Below are positions 1-12,074 of a stretch of DNA of 64,000 nt, piece after piece. The DNA is from Cladorrhinum sp. PSN259. Its lineage: Eukaryota; Ascomycota; Sordariomycetes; Sordariales; Podosporaceae. The position numbers were made by a program, and so were the translations under genes. The DNA is taken from positions 248,001-312,000 of the forward strand of contig MU867093.1 in the NCBI GenBank assembly GCA_033725935.1, given 5' to 3'. Below the pieces are notes generated by a model that saw only the letters and a program-made list of their open reading frames with translations, ran no database searches and was not told the origin of the DNA. The number at the start of each line of letters is the position of its first letter. Position 1 is the first letter of the stretch.

Positions 1-1178
1 ATGATCAAACTCGGGTTGTGAGTGGCTGACATAATGTTTGTTGGCACCCAGCCAGTTGCAGATGATATCGAATAATGTGGACAAATGTGGCCGTTGTTGG
101 TCCCGACGTGGTCGTGGTTCCATGAGACTGATTACCATTTTTATCGACAGAGGTATGGTAATTGCATGCTCCGAGATGGAGGTTGGTGCGCTGTGATGAT
201 GGGTCGAAGAAAGAGAAATTGAACGGCTCAGGCAGTGGCTGGAAGTTGGATGTACACGGAGTGGACTGGTATTTTCCATGCTTAGATACTGTAATTAGCG
301 GTTAGTTCACTGTTCAGGAAATTCAACAAGTATTATTCCTAGCAACGCCTTAGTTGTGTTTGTAGAGTCTCAGTTCGCCCTCTGACTCTCTGGCTTTCGA
401 TGTTTGCAGTAATGTTACCCCTACTGTCCTCATCAATACCATCTTACAATGTCCGTTTGCTTGCCCAATCACCATATCCTTTTAGAATCTGGTACCCCGC
501 GATTTTCACAGCAGAATCTTCGGCAATTCCAAGGAAATGCTTATGTTGTACGACCAAGGGCGGCCCGGGTGGCTGCTGTTGCTGACGACTCCCGTCTTCC
601 GAGGAAAGCCATCCCCTGGACATTGCATACGCCACGACAAGTCAGCGAGAATGAAGATGCAGGGGCCCAAAGATGAAACTGTGAGGCGTTCAATTTCACA
701 AATCGATTTCTCTTGATATCTTTCAATACTGCACCTTGCCGTGCGTTTTCGGAATCAACATGCACACCGAAAGAAGCCTCCTGCCACGTTCAAACATTAA
801 TGGCCCGACAAAAGACGGAACAGACAGAAATCAGATCCTGATATCTTTGCATCAGGTTACACCCAAACTTGACAAGCCGGCAGGATTGGATGGGTTGAAG
901 ATCCCTCGAGGCTTGACCTATGGGCCCATTCGCTGCGGCTGCTGCGCCATGCGGTAATCCGAGCAATTAGCAACACAGCTTCTTACGAGGGAACAAGAGA
1001 CTACCAGATTACCGACCTACAAGGATAGCAACCGCTGGGTCTAATGCATAAGCCCAGCCCAGGGGGGCTTTGCTACCCCGAAGGATGCCCCTTACACAAG
1101 GATGATGCATCAAGCCGGGGTGTTTCGTGCTCAAGTTGATGGAATAGAAGAACGGACTGTTCCCTTCCAAATCTCATT
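1..1178. other. intergenic, no gene seen
   Basis: Only short overlapping reading frames on both strands, none with a signal peptide, domain or splice-consistent extension. It probably holds the promoter and 5' UTR of the S28 peptidase that follows. Confidence 0.5.
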
Positions 1179-1214
1179 ATGAGCTTCGTCATCCCACGGG
1201 GAAATTTTGACAAG

Positions 1215-2920
1215 ATGAAGTTTTTGAACTACATATCGGTAGCAACATTTGCTTCATGCTTAATCCAACAAGCTGCAGCAACAAGACTGTCTCCCTTCCA
1301 CCGAAAGGCAATAAAACCAGATACGGACCACCTCGACCATGCAGAGATCCAATCGCTCAACAAGAGAGGGTACGCCTTCAACGGCTTGGGAACCTTTGAC
1401 CAGCTGATCGACCACTCAAACCCAAGCTTGGGCACCTTCAAACAACGATACTGGTACGGCACCGAATTCTGGAACGGCCCTGGCTCCCCCATCTTCCTCA
1501 TAAACATGGGCGAGCAAAGCGCAGAGGGGTTTAACGTCACCTGGCTGTCTGAGCAACATCTCCCCGGCCGTTTCGCGCGAGAGACCGGAGGAGCAGTCAT
1601 CATCATGGAACATCGGTACTGGGGTGAATCCTCCCCGTTTGAGCTCCTGACTGTCGAGAACCTGACTCATCTTACCCTGGAGAATTCTCTAAAGGACATC
1701 ACCCACCTGGCAAACAACCTCGTCCTTCCCTTTGACAAAACAAACGGCAGCCATCCATCCAATGCCCCCTGGGTCTACATGGGCGGGTCTTACCCGGGAG
1801 CCATAGCGGCCTGGCTTGCCGTCCGGGAACCGGGGACTTTCTGGGCTTATTACAGCTCGAGCGGCGTGGTGCAGGCCGTCACGGACTTTTGGCAGTACTA
1901 CGTCCCCATCCAGGACGCTACGCCGGCCAACTGCAGCGCGGATATTAGTGCAGTGGTTGATCACGTTGATTCCATTCTTCTCAACGGGACTGCCAAGCAG
2001 AAGGACTCCCTCAAGGCCAAGTTTTCTCTTTCCGGTCTGACAGACGCCGACTTTGCACATGCTCTGGGGGGAATCCTGTTCGCGTGGCAGGGCGTGCAGT
2101 TTGACACAGAGGAAAAGTATGGGTCGGTGGCTTACTATGATTTTTGCAACTACGTGGAAGGGGTTTGGCCTAGTAACTCTACGAGTTTAGTAACTGTCCC
2201 CGGAGAGAAGGGCGTTGGGTTGGAGAAGGCTCTGGAGGGGTATTCCAAGTATTACAGGGAGGTTTTTGTACCTGATTGTGAGTTATTTCCATTCCTCCCT
2301 TGGCCGTTTATCACAAATATTGGCGCTGACAGATTTTGGTCTTGACAGCATGCGAGAAAGACAGCTTGAACGTCGAATGTTGGCAGCTATCCAACGGCTC
2401 AAATCCGATATTCCACGATCTGTCCGTCAACAACCATGGCAACCGTCAGTGGGAGTGGATGCTTTGCAACGAACCGTTTGAGTACTGGTTCGGAGCACCT
2501 CCTCCGGGGGAAAACGGCGGCAAGACTTTGGTTTCTCGCCTGGTCGACGTCGAGTACTGGAAGAACCAGTGCACTCTTAACTTCCCCGAATTAGAAAGTG
2601 GTGTGCCCAAGAACAGGACTGCGAGCGATGTGAATACGTTTACTGGCGGGTGGGATGTGACGAACACTACTACGAGGGTCATGCATACCAATGGCGAATG
2701 GGACCCTTGGAGGGATGCTACTTTGTCTAGCAAGTTCAGGGACGGAGGGGAATTCAAGAGTACAACAGATGTGCCTGTCAGGTTGGTAAAGGGGGGAAAC
2801 CATTGTAGTGATTTGAGCAAGGCGCATTGGGATGCGAACAAGGAGTTGAGCAAGCTGATGGATGAGGTTGTGTGGAATATGAAGGTTTGGATTGCTGAGT
2901 ATTATGAAGAGAGCGGATAG
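1215..2920 (+). CDS. secreted serine peptidase, family S28 (prolyl carboxypeptidase-like)
   Basis: Exons 1215-2277 and 2349-2920 with one 71-nt GT-AG intron give 544 residues. Family S28 peptidases are secreted or lysosomal enzymes that cleave after proline. The catalytic triad is visible: nucleophile Ser192 in GGSYPG (exon 1), Asp in NGEWDPW and His in GGNHCSDL (exon 2), in the usual order and spacing. Residues 1-23 form a signal peptide (MKFLNYISVATFASCLIQQ). Several N-x-S/T sites suggest glycosylation. An in-frame ATG at 1179 would add 12 residues ahead of the signal peptide; I prefer 1215 because the hydrophobic leader then starts at the N-terminus. The full domain is present at normal family length. 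Expected role is extracellular or vacuolar protein digestion. Very likely functional. Confidence 0.9.
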
Positions 2921-3108
2921 GAGGATGAGGGATTTAGATCTTGGTGTTCAAGCTGTTATGTATGAATGATGATCTGGAGTTGGGGCTGTTTTTTATTTCG
3001 AGTCGCCTATATATTTACAATGACTTCAAGCCACTTTGTGGACTCAAACAGCACGTGCACTATAATAAGGCAAAGAAGGATGATGACAAGGAGAGACCAG
3101 CTCCCAAA

Positions 3109-5165
3109 TCATGTCCGCAGTTTTACGACGCCTTCTCCCCTCTCCAACCGCACCTCGACCCCCTTTGCCCAATTCTGCAGCCCATTCAGGTCTCTAACTC
3201 CTTCAAATTCCCTTGTTGCCCCTTGATCCAGCGCGCACAATGTTGCCAAGCTCGAACCTTTGAGAACTTGCATCCTCGCGCGATAGGTGACGCCTACCGT
3301 GACCCCCAAAAACACACCAGCCAGAACCAGCTGCGTCGCCAGCATCGCCATCCACTCCCAGTGTACCTTGACAAAGGACTGCGGCGTAAACACGGTCCCT
3401 CTCACAATCTCGTCCCTGCCCATGCGTGTGGTTCCCTCCCTCACCAGATTCGTCATGGAACGTGCAGTGTTCTCAACCACCGTTTGAACATTTCGAAGCT
3501 GAGTCTCGGAGGACGGGACGGACGTGGTCAAGAAATCTCCCAGCAGAGAAAACCCAAAGGCTTTGGCGACTCCTCCGCCGTTGGAGGATATGACACCCTT
3601 GGTTCGGTCGAGGAGCAAAGAGTCCAGCATGGTGGACGCGATCAGGTGCGAGCAGGTCACGCCGGACCAGACGTTGACCGAGTAAGTCTCTATGCTATTA
3701 GGGGGAAGACCCGCGGGTGTTGATAAAATAACCTCGTCCGACCCGTACGTATCGTTGCATTTCCCCGTCGAGTAGCAAGGGAAGAACTCGGGGTCCCAGG
3801 TGACGTTGAGAGTGTTGTTTCGTGTGCCTAAACTTTCCTCCTCAGGGATCGACACGGTTGACACTTCTACTGTGGCAGCTTGCCCCTTCACGACTGTTGT
3901 TTGGTAAGTCTTGGTGCACCACCAAAAGGCAACCTCGAGGAACTTGATCTTGGACATGTTGAACGGGCGAACGGAGAGGTCAAACATCTCGTCCGTGTAC
4001 GCGATGAAGCTGTCGCTGGCAATCAGCGCGGTGACTGACTGGTTGAACGCGCCCGTCGGACCGTCCAAGAGGCCAATCACAATGGGGAATGCTTCCGATA
4101 TGGCTTGGTAGAAGCCGCCGTAGCCTGCTGCGCCGGCGGTTATGTTTGCTGTCTCGAAAACGACGTCGAGCCGCTTCTCGGTGATGGCGCGGAGTTTTCG
4201 AAGGAGCGGTTCGTTGCCCAGGGCGGTGAGGTTTGCCACGCCACCGCATGCTGCGAGGGAGCCGTACCGTGGCCATGTGCACTGACCCGAGGTACAGTTT
4301 GGACGGACTTCCAGGACTGTCTCGGTGGGTGGTGTTGTGATGCCGTCAAAGATTGCTTGCTGCTCTCGCAGTGTGTCGTATGGACGAATGGCAAGGGCGT
4401 TCGAGCCGTCATACATGGAGAATGTGGTAGCTCGATCAATCGTTGCAGTATCGTTTGGATGGTTGGATTCGGCATCCGCCATTTTGTATGCAATCGCCTG
4501 TTGCGTGAGGGTTGAGGTGAAGAGACCACTCAGCATTATTAGGGCGCCAAATGAAGCAAGAAACCCCTTGAAGCTGAACAGCAGTCTGAGAGTACCAATG
4601 CCACCCTTTGTTCCGTCATCAAAGACCTGAAAATCGAGCAGCCGTCTCTGCTTGGGTGACAGGAACCAGAGCCACTTGAGTTGTCCCAGTCCCTCCACCA
4701 CAGGAACCAAGAATGCAACCTTTGTTAGTGATGTTAAAAACGCCAACAATGTGTTGAGGGTGATTCCCCAAACGAGCTCGGCAGGTGGCCTGCCCTCAGC
4801 CCGCCGGAGGATGATGATGATGGCTACATGAAAGATCTGGCTTCAGTGCTCGAACTCGATAACAACGGGATCAAAGTAATTCTCTTACCCATAAGGCACC
4901 CCATCCCGCCAAGTTGAGCAAGAATCTCTGGCATCCACCATATTAAACCCTCCGTTTTTCGTCGCGGTCTGTCAGATCTGTTTTCAGATTGGCCATTGTG
5001 GTATTTTTCATCGAAACTGCCAGTATTAGATTGAGGTGAGTGTGTCGTTGGTCGTATGGCAATTCCAGGAACTTGCTGGTATCGAACAGCATAGTCTGTC
5101 TCCTCGTTCCTTACAAGCCCGTCGTCTCTGAACTTTGTGGTCGCCATTGCATTGCCTGCATGCAA
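3109..5165 (-). CDS. DUF3176-family membrane protein
   Basis: Two exons on the minus strand, 5165-4889 and 4823-3109, joined by a 65-nt intron, give 663 residues. An alternative start at 5147 removes six residues. The layout is that of fungal DUF3176 proteins: a short hydrophilic N-terminus, three TM segments close together (around WWMPEILAQLGG, ITLNTLLAFLTSL and FGALIMLSGLF), the conserved stretch QLKWLWF...LLDFQVFDD between TM2 and TM3, a long N-glycosylated and Cys-containing outer domain of about 380 residues, and one C-terminal TM (MLATQLVLAGVFLGVTVGV) followed by a short tail. The biochemical role of the family is unknown. The splice restores the conserved ITLNT-type TM2, which supports the model. 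It stands tail-to-tail with the S28 peptidase, with stops about 190 nt apart. Confidence 0.85.
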
Positions 5166-6890
5166 AATCTCTAGTTCAATGAATGTGTAAAATGCCCATG
5201 GACTGCATGAAAACTGAGTCTGGAAAGAAACAATTAAATAAACTATATGGATCTCAGTTGAGTGATGGTGTTTCAGACAAAGTGATCTTCATGTGTATGT
5301 AGTGCGTCACTTGCGGCTGTGTTTCCCTAGTTCATTCCAACGCCGGGATATGTGCCGAGGTGTTTTATACCGACTACAAGAGGGAGGAAAAGCTGATTGG
5401 TCCATTAGCTCTCACGGTCACACTGCACCTAAATTTGTTAGCCAACCGGGGACCCCATCGGACAAGATGCGACATAGATCTGCAAAGCTGACGACCGGCC
5501 GGAATTAGATCCTCTCGGTCAAGGCTGTTCAAGTGAGCATTTGATTGGTCCCGTTGGCGATATTTCGGGACCTAGCACGTGAGATATGTAGATTCCAGGC
5601 ACAGACGGAAACAATAGCTAATAAGGGCTGGTGTGTTTTTGATATCCTGCCTTATTGCCTATTGTTGTTGCCTTTTCCATGATAGCCTTGAACTGCTCGT
5701 TAATCACCCACACTCTGGTAGACCTTCAACAACTGCTTGGCTGCCTCGGTGACTGCTGCATGTACTAGCGCCGGTGAGAATACTTGCAAGGGAAATAGAA
5801 TTCATTTTACCAACACTTCGGTCGGTCGGATAATTGCTCTTCAAATGAACAGGTTGATTTTCGGAGAACGGGTTGGCAAGACGAGTGCTGGGAATCTTGG
5901 TTGAGTATGTATTGGGTTGGTGGTTGATATTTAATAGGATGTCCGAGGAAGAAAGGAAGGGAGAAAGGAACAAGAAGCTTATGTCGAAACTAAACGGGGT
6001 ATTTGAACTTTGCGAGCAACTTTCTATGGTGCTGCCAAGGTAACCAAACCTTTGTCGGATACGATGCTGACGGGGACGGCCCGGTTGCTGACAGCCTCAA
6101 CCATTACTAATGCAGTAATATTTCTAAAACTGGCTGGGCTCCACAAAGCTTCCATGTTACATTACCTCGTGTTTCTGCCATCATGACAATTCATAATTTC
6201 CTGCAGCAAATACACGCCTGTTCACTCCATCAGCACATATCTTTCCGCCCTTCCACGCGTCACGGTTGAACTCCAAAAACTGGTCCAATCAAGCTGGATC
6301 CTCTCCATACAAACCAACCTGCCATATTGACTCTTTTGCCGTGAATCTGAAGATTAAGAAGTGCCAGACAGAAAACAATCTTCTGCACAAAGTAAACAAA
6401 GCGAGCGCGAACGAGGGACCTCAACAAGTAAAATTTTTACAACATCAGTGATGTCAACAAAATCGGAGCATTAACAATAAAAGTTCGTATTGACCTTTAG
6501 CCTCATCCCTAGCACTAGCCTTAGCTGTCTATAAGCTTGAAAATCCGCAAGGTAGGTCGTGGCAAGGGAATATCAATAATCACTTTCGGGCCGTGATGCA
6601 ACGTTCCGCGAGGATGTGTAAGCACCATCCATGCTGACGTAGGGGCTTACCAGCACAAGGAATCAGCAGCCTAGGGCCGAACACGAGAGAAAAAACATGC
6701 TAGAGTCCAATATTTGCAGCGTGTACTATACGACTTACTCGACTAATCAGGTCGTCGCTCAACACCATGGGCAATAGGAGCAGGTGGCTAGTGGCAATGC
6801 TGGGCACCTGACGGTGATAGCTCGGTGTGAAGAAGGTATGATCGCCACACCAAGGCAATCGGAAGAGGTCTCATAAAGTTAGAATCTGGG
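5166..6890. other. intergenic, no gene seen
   Basis: Between two divergent genes. Reading frames are short and contradictory on the two strands. No domain, tRNA or repeat was recognised. Confidence 0.4.
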
Positions 6891-6899
6891 ATATAAAAG
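6891..6899 (+). promoter_or_regulatory. TATA box of small secreted protein gene
   Basis: The sequence ATATAAAAG lies 128 nt before the ATG at 7027. It is followed by a C/A-rich leader, as in strongly expressed fungal secreted protein genes. Position and sequence both fit a core promoter. Confidence 0.55.
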
Positions 6900-7026
6900 T
6901 AGGCGCACCCATCTCGTTTTCCAGGCCTCGTTCACCTCACGGCATCAGCTCATCAGTTCAAGGTCAACAACCACATCAACACAAGCAACCACACGCTCAA
7001 CGATTATCATCCCCAAACACTTCAAA

Positions 7027-7541
7027 ATGAAGTTCACTACCATTCTCGCCACCACCACCGGTCTCTTGACCTCTGCCCTCGCCGCTCCCCTTGAAGCCCG
7101 CGTTGTCGCTCAGGAGTTTGACGTCCGCGAGTTCTCTGCCGGCTGCCTTCCCCACGGCACTTTGTGCAAGTAAGTTTGTGCATTTCCCGGTCGTCACATT
7201 GATCTCCAAACTAACTCTTTGTCCTCAGCATCTCCTTCAAAGTAGCCACCAACCAGCAAGCCTTCCCCACCACCTGCAGCTTCTCCGGCACCCCCCTCGG
7301 CTCCAGCTCCCTACCCGACGTCGGCTTCACCCCCTGCCAAGACCCTTCCATTGCTTGGTCCTTCCGCCGCGTGCCCAGCTCCGAGTCTGGCCAGCCCCCC
7401 TTTTACGAGCTTGCTCTTGTCACGGCCGAGCAGAGCCTCGCTGCTGCCAAGTTCTTCCCTGGCAGCGAGTTCCCGCTCGTTAACGCGGGCAGCTCGTTTT
7501 ATCAGCAGTATAATGGGGCTGCGGCTTTTGTTGTTCAGTAA
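7027..7541 (+). CDS. small secreted cysteine-containing protein
   Basis: Exons 7027-7169 and 7229-7541 with a 59-nt intron give 151 residues. The N-terminus MKFTTILATTTGLLTSALA is a clear signal peptide, ending near APLEAR. The mature protein has four cysteines (around GCLPHGTLC, TTCSF and TPCQD), which could form two disulfides. No catalytic motif or named domain is recognised. Size, leader and TATA promoter fit a small secreted or effector-like protein of ascomycetes; function unknown. The splice falls inside an Asn codon (AA|C) and closes the phase exactly. Confidence 0.8.
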
Positions 7542-8150
7542 ATGCTTCAGCGGGAAGTCGCGTTGAGATTTGGCGGAAGCGAGGAAGGCTTGAGCAAGTG
7601 AAGGAGGGTGCAGAGAGGCGAAGTGGTTGCAGCCCAGATATCGAAATGGTCGGCATGATGGACCTCTGAAAGACGGTCTAGGCGGTAGAGAGTAGATAAC
7701 CTTACAAGTGAACAAGAAAATGATTAGACATATCGAACCAGATGAGATAGGGCAAAGAGATACATACCAATGAGATAGAGTTCCAGTCACAGAACCCTCT
7801 TCGCGCTCGAAAAGCGCTTCCTGTACAATGGAGGCAAAGGCCCGGCGAATGTCTCAAAATTTGTGAATTTCTCTTCAGAGACCTCAAACTATTCTAGTTC
7901 TTGATTCTGGCTGTTAAACCAACCGTCTGCCCGAAAAAGTGCCAATGATTACCATCCGTCGCATCTGAGTCCATATGCTTAGAAAGGTCCATCTGATCCC
8001 AGGTAGGGCTCAGATGAGTAGGGTTGCTTTGTGCAGCAGCCTTCCGCTTCTTCCGCTGCTTCAAGTTGTCTTGCACCATCCCCGGGACCAAGCATCAAGT
8101 CCACGTGAAGAAGTTCGAGCCACTCTTCAAAGCACTAGATAAAGTCACCT
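7542..8150. other. intergenic, 3' flank, no gene seen
   Basis: Likely 3' UTR and spacer after the small secreted protein gene. No supported gene. Confidence 0.4.
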
Positions 8151-8154
8151 AGAG

Positions 8155-8706
8155 AACCGTGTGCGGTACCATGCAAGACACAAAGAGTAACGTAGCTAGC
8201 CTATACGTGTCTTGGAACTTTGAGAACATCACCAAGCCGTGCGGGGCGCTCGAGTTCCGGCGCCCGCCGGGCGTGGACTCCCGGGCCCGGGCCGGGCACT
8301 GAGTTGCATTTACGCTAGACTTCGTGTTCCGCGCGACCGTGTCCGACCCAGCCGACTGGGAAGCCGCCAAGACCCGAAACCACGGCGGTTATGTTCCCGA
8401 GTTAAAGACTTTTGTAATTTTTATTGCGTGGTATACAGGCCCACCAGATCGCTGGGGCGAGGGCATATATAGACAGTTGCCGCGACGAGGAAGATGAGCA
8501 AGGGGAGGCATCCGGAGTGAATAAGGCCGAGACAGCTCACGCGGGGACTCCAACAACTCCCGTCACATTACGCGGCTGCGCTCCTCAGGATCGAGGAGGA
8601 CACTTCTAAGCCGCTCATCTTATCGGCCGAAGAACAGCTGCGTATTGAAGAGCTAAATGCACACAAGGCCAAAACGTCGAGCCCGTTTGCGAGCAAGAGG
8701 GGCTAG
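8155..8706 (+). pseudogene. decayed gene fragment of unknown family
   Basis: Several coding-like stretches appear in different frames. From ATG 8171 a frame reads through SWNFENITKPCG to an in-frame TGA at 8300, then continues as LDFVFRATVSDPADWE and GGYVPELKTF. Near 8430-8560 another frame carries an acidic stretch (YIDSCRDEEDEQGEAS). From about 8570 a third frame reads LSAEEQLRIEELNAHKAK and SSPFASKRG up to a TAG near 8705. The amino-acid make-up is protein-like in each piece, but no single splice model joined them. Local GC rises sharply at 8240-8300. I do not recognise the family. A gene with unusual introns is the alternative. Confidence 0.35.
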
Positions 8707-10960
8707 AGAATCTGCTTGGATGTCTGCGTGGAGTTGGAATTAGGCGGAACAGGTGATCCGGTTTGGTTGCGATGATCGACTCATGCACCTAGGAATTTGT
8801 CAAGTATGATGATGCAGTCACGGCTGGGCGCAATCTATTTGATATTGAATGATGCATGGCACTGCTTCCGCAACACAAAAGTAGATTTTGTTAAAAGGAA
8901 ATGAGTCAGAAGAATGAAGTAGGACCCAACACTGAAGAAGCGTGGCTCGGATGAGTGGTCAATGGCGGAGCTGGCATTCGCGCTTTCCCTACATGTATCG
9001 TGAGTATGAATAAGAGGAACAATTTTAGACCCAAGTATTGTCGCCAGAGTTGGGATGAGATTGTGTTCCTCGGCAGTGAGCCGACTAAAATCTAGCTACC
9101 AATCCAATTCATCAACTTGGCTGACATTCATCTTTTGAATCGGTTGATTACCTACCTACGTAGTGAGCAAAACAGCATCATGGTTGGCAGAGATAACTAT
9201 AAATGGCCCACCTGTCCTTCGCTTTCGTCCCTCCTCTTCATCCCATTGGCTCATGCTCATACGCAGTTACTCTTCAAGTTTTCATGCCCATAGACAATTA
9301 GACAGTAACTGACAACCGTAGTGTTCGAGAAGGCTACGATCTAGGAAATCAACTTGGATCTTTTACAAGTATCTGCTTTTCGTGTCTACATTTATCCAAA
9401 GTAAGAAGACCGGACATGTGACCAAGAAGTGTCGTATCTGCCAGCTGCAACATGAATAAGAAAGCAAAAGTTCCCACTTGGAGACTGACTCCCGTCCATC
9501 CCGGCATTGAACCCGCGACTGCAACCCGACACTGGCCGCAATGTGATGCTGATTCCTGCAAGTCTTTAGCGAAACCAAGCACCGCCCCTTCCCCCCACAT
9601 CCCCGCTCTGGTGGCTCTCCACATCAACTGCACACCATCACAACATTACCATCCCGTCCCCCATCATTTATTCCAAGCACTTTGAATAGAAACCGTTGCA
9701 ACTGAGGCGTTTCCTTCCCGTCTCCACCACCTTGATGGTGCATGCATCTTTGGATTGAGCCGCCTTTATTTCCTATCTTGCCGTTCTCGGGGTCAAGCCA
9801 GCTGCTGATCTCCCTTTTCAATGTTACCTAACCCGCGCCCCCCGTCGCAATGTGAGCCTAATTGGGGGTCCAGTGTAACACGATGGCATGTTGATCAATG
9901 CTGCGGCGTGCACAACGCTGATTGGTAAACAGAAACATGAACACCACCACGCTGGAGTCTGGATTGTCACTGACTGCCCATTGCGACCCGAATGTGATTT
10001 TCGTCTTCGTGGTGAGTGGTTTTGGTGGAGAACGGCTGAAAAATGATGCTTGGTCTGGACCGGAATGGGAAACCACGGAGGAAAGCACGATGAGATACTC
10101 GCTGGGGTTTCCAGATTGTCTCTCCCGAAACAAAGCTGGAGACTGCCCGATGTTGAGCGCCGAGTCCCGGTTCGAGTCCTCTCACAAGAAAAATAAAACC
10201 AAAATTTGGCTTTCGAATCAAAAAAACCTGGAACAGGAAATGCGGTCTCGAAAACACTCTGGTCCCCTCGCCAAGACAAGACCACCTCATACCCCTTGTC
10301 CATGCCTCTGTGGCTTGCCAGAACCGAGACGCACTATTGATATCGTGCATCTCCAGCGCCTGGCCCGGGTACACAACAACCAAACGAACAGCAAAGATCG
10401 GTCAGCAAACAGCAAACTCACACGAAACACTGAAGAATGCCAACTAATGGAGGTCTAGGCGCCTAATGCGCCATCAAATCTGCACAAAGGTTTGAGGGAG
10501 TTTGCGTATGTTTCGTCTCTGGTTACCATCCAGGGACCCGGATGGCGGCAACGATGAAAATCCCTAAAAGCAAGGCTGGAACTGTGCAGAGACACCATCC
10601 TGGCAAGCATAAAGTGCGGCTGAAGTAATAGCGCGGGTGGGCCACATCTCCATTGGGTATCATCACCTGGGCGGTTCCCCAAAGTCACATTCTCCGGAAC
10701 TTGGACAAGGGTTCCCAAGGCAGATTGCCAGAATCCTTTCCCAAAGGGATGTGAGGCTCTCTGACCTTTTGCTGAAGTGGAGGAGACGACCCCTGATAAA
10801 AAGCGTGCTGGGCCGCCCTTTTCATTTTGGTCAAGGACCCTTGTCAATCGCTTCCTGACTTATTTCTTCACTCTTCCCCCCTCGCCGTTTGTGCTTGTTG
10901 TTTTCTCTCTGTCTTTTGCCCCATCAATACTCGAGAGTACAGACACACACACACAACACA
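8707..10960. other. intergenic, promoter region of MARVEL gene, no gene seen
   Basis: Long spacer. Frames near 9824-10458 overlap on both strands without domain content. The last 100 nt before 10961 are pyrimidine-rich and end in an ACACAC run, as in fungal core promoters and leaders. Confidence 0.4.
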
Positions 10961-12074
10961 ATGGCCGATGTCAAAGTTGATGGCCAGTACGGCTACGGAC
11001 AACCTACGCCAGTTGCTCCCGCTCCACAAGGTGTTGCAGCACCCGTTGCCGGTGCCCCAAAACAATCGCAATATGTCCAGCAGACTCCCACCTGGGTGGT
11101 CGTAATCAGGGGCTTCCAGGTGTTCTTTTCGCTCGTCACCTTGGGATTGGCAGCATATCTGATGCACGGTAAAGTGCTGGATGAAAATGCTTTCGCCCTC
11201 GTCTGCGTAAGTTTGTCCCTGATCCGACTTTCCAAGTGTGGTAATTAACGCTGGACAGGCTCTGTTCACATGGATTGTTGTTATCTACACTCTCGTCACT
11301 GAGAAGGTGACATCTGCACGGGGAGCGTACAATATCTGGGCCGTTATGTCGCTGGACCTTTTCATGGGCATCCTTTGGCTGGCAAGCATGGCATCCAATG
11401 CTGCTCTCCGGGGGAAGTTCAACGTCAAGGTTAGAACTTCGGGCTGCTACAGCACCGGATCTTCCTTGAACAGCCACTACTGCTCGGTCTACCGGAGACT
11501 GGTCGACAAGCGTTCAAATGCGGGTGCTCTTGTGAGTGATCGCGGCCTTGACATCATCGCGGGCATCGCGGGTGTAAGTGCCATTATCATGTAAGTCGTG
11601 CACAAATGTTACTTTACCTCTGCCCCCTACTGACCTCAGTGGCGTAGGATTCTGTTCATTGCCACCCTCGTCTTCCATGGACATACCTTCCGTCTCTGGC
11701 ACGCCGCCAACAAGACCCCTTCGGCCACCAACGCCAACCTCGAGGCCAACGCTCAGAGTGCTCCCATGATGAACGCCCAGCCCCAGCCCTACGTCCAGCA
11801 GACTGCCGCTCCTGCCCAGCAGTACCAGGCACCGGCTGTCGCTCCGGCATATACTCCTCAGCCATACCCCCAACAAGCAGAGCTCCAGAACACTTATGCT
11901 CCTTCACCAGTTGGCACTCCGGCTCCTCAGCAACCATTCCAGTCGCCTCAGCAGCAACAGCAATATGGATACCCCAACCCAGCTCAGCAGCAGTTTGGTC
12001 AGCAACAGCAGCAGACCTACAGCCCACAGGGCACACCTGCGCCCGGCCAGCCATATTATCCCCCCCAGCAATAA
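10961..12074 (+). CDS. MARVEL-domain membrane protein with Gln/Pro-rich tail
   Basis: Three exons, 10961-11206, 11259-11590 and 11648-12074, give 334 residues (introns 52 and 57 nt). Four TM segments form a MARVEL fold: VVVIRGFQVFFSLVTLGLA, ALFTWIVVIYTLV, WAVMSLDLFMGILWLAS and a last one made across intron 2 (IIAGIAGVSAII / MILFIATLVF). The loop before TM4 holds GCYSTGS...YCSVYRR, a Cys pair common in fungal members. The C-terminal 110 residues are low-complexity Gln/Pro/Tyr and predicted cytosolic. MARVEL proteins act in membrane apposition, eisosome-like plasma-membrane domains and vesicle traffic; the specific role here is unknown. The donor at 11591 is chosen because it preserves TM4; a GTAAGT-like site 16 nt upstream is an alternative. 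Confidence 0.85.

Noticed and set aside
9495..9530. Possible minus-strand tRNA or SINE B-box (GGTTCAATGCC)
   Set aside because: T stem is mismatched, no cloverleaf could be drawn, and no A-tail or target duplication was seen.
10160..10182. tRNA-like B-box (GGTTCGAGTCC) on the plus strand
   Set aside because: The flanking T stem does not pair (CCCGG versus CCTCT) and no A-box or acceptor stem lies at the right distance.
9824..10458. Overlapping frames of 159 and 178 codons on both strands
   Set aside because: No leader, domain or biased codon use; each is likely a shadow of non-coding sequence.
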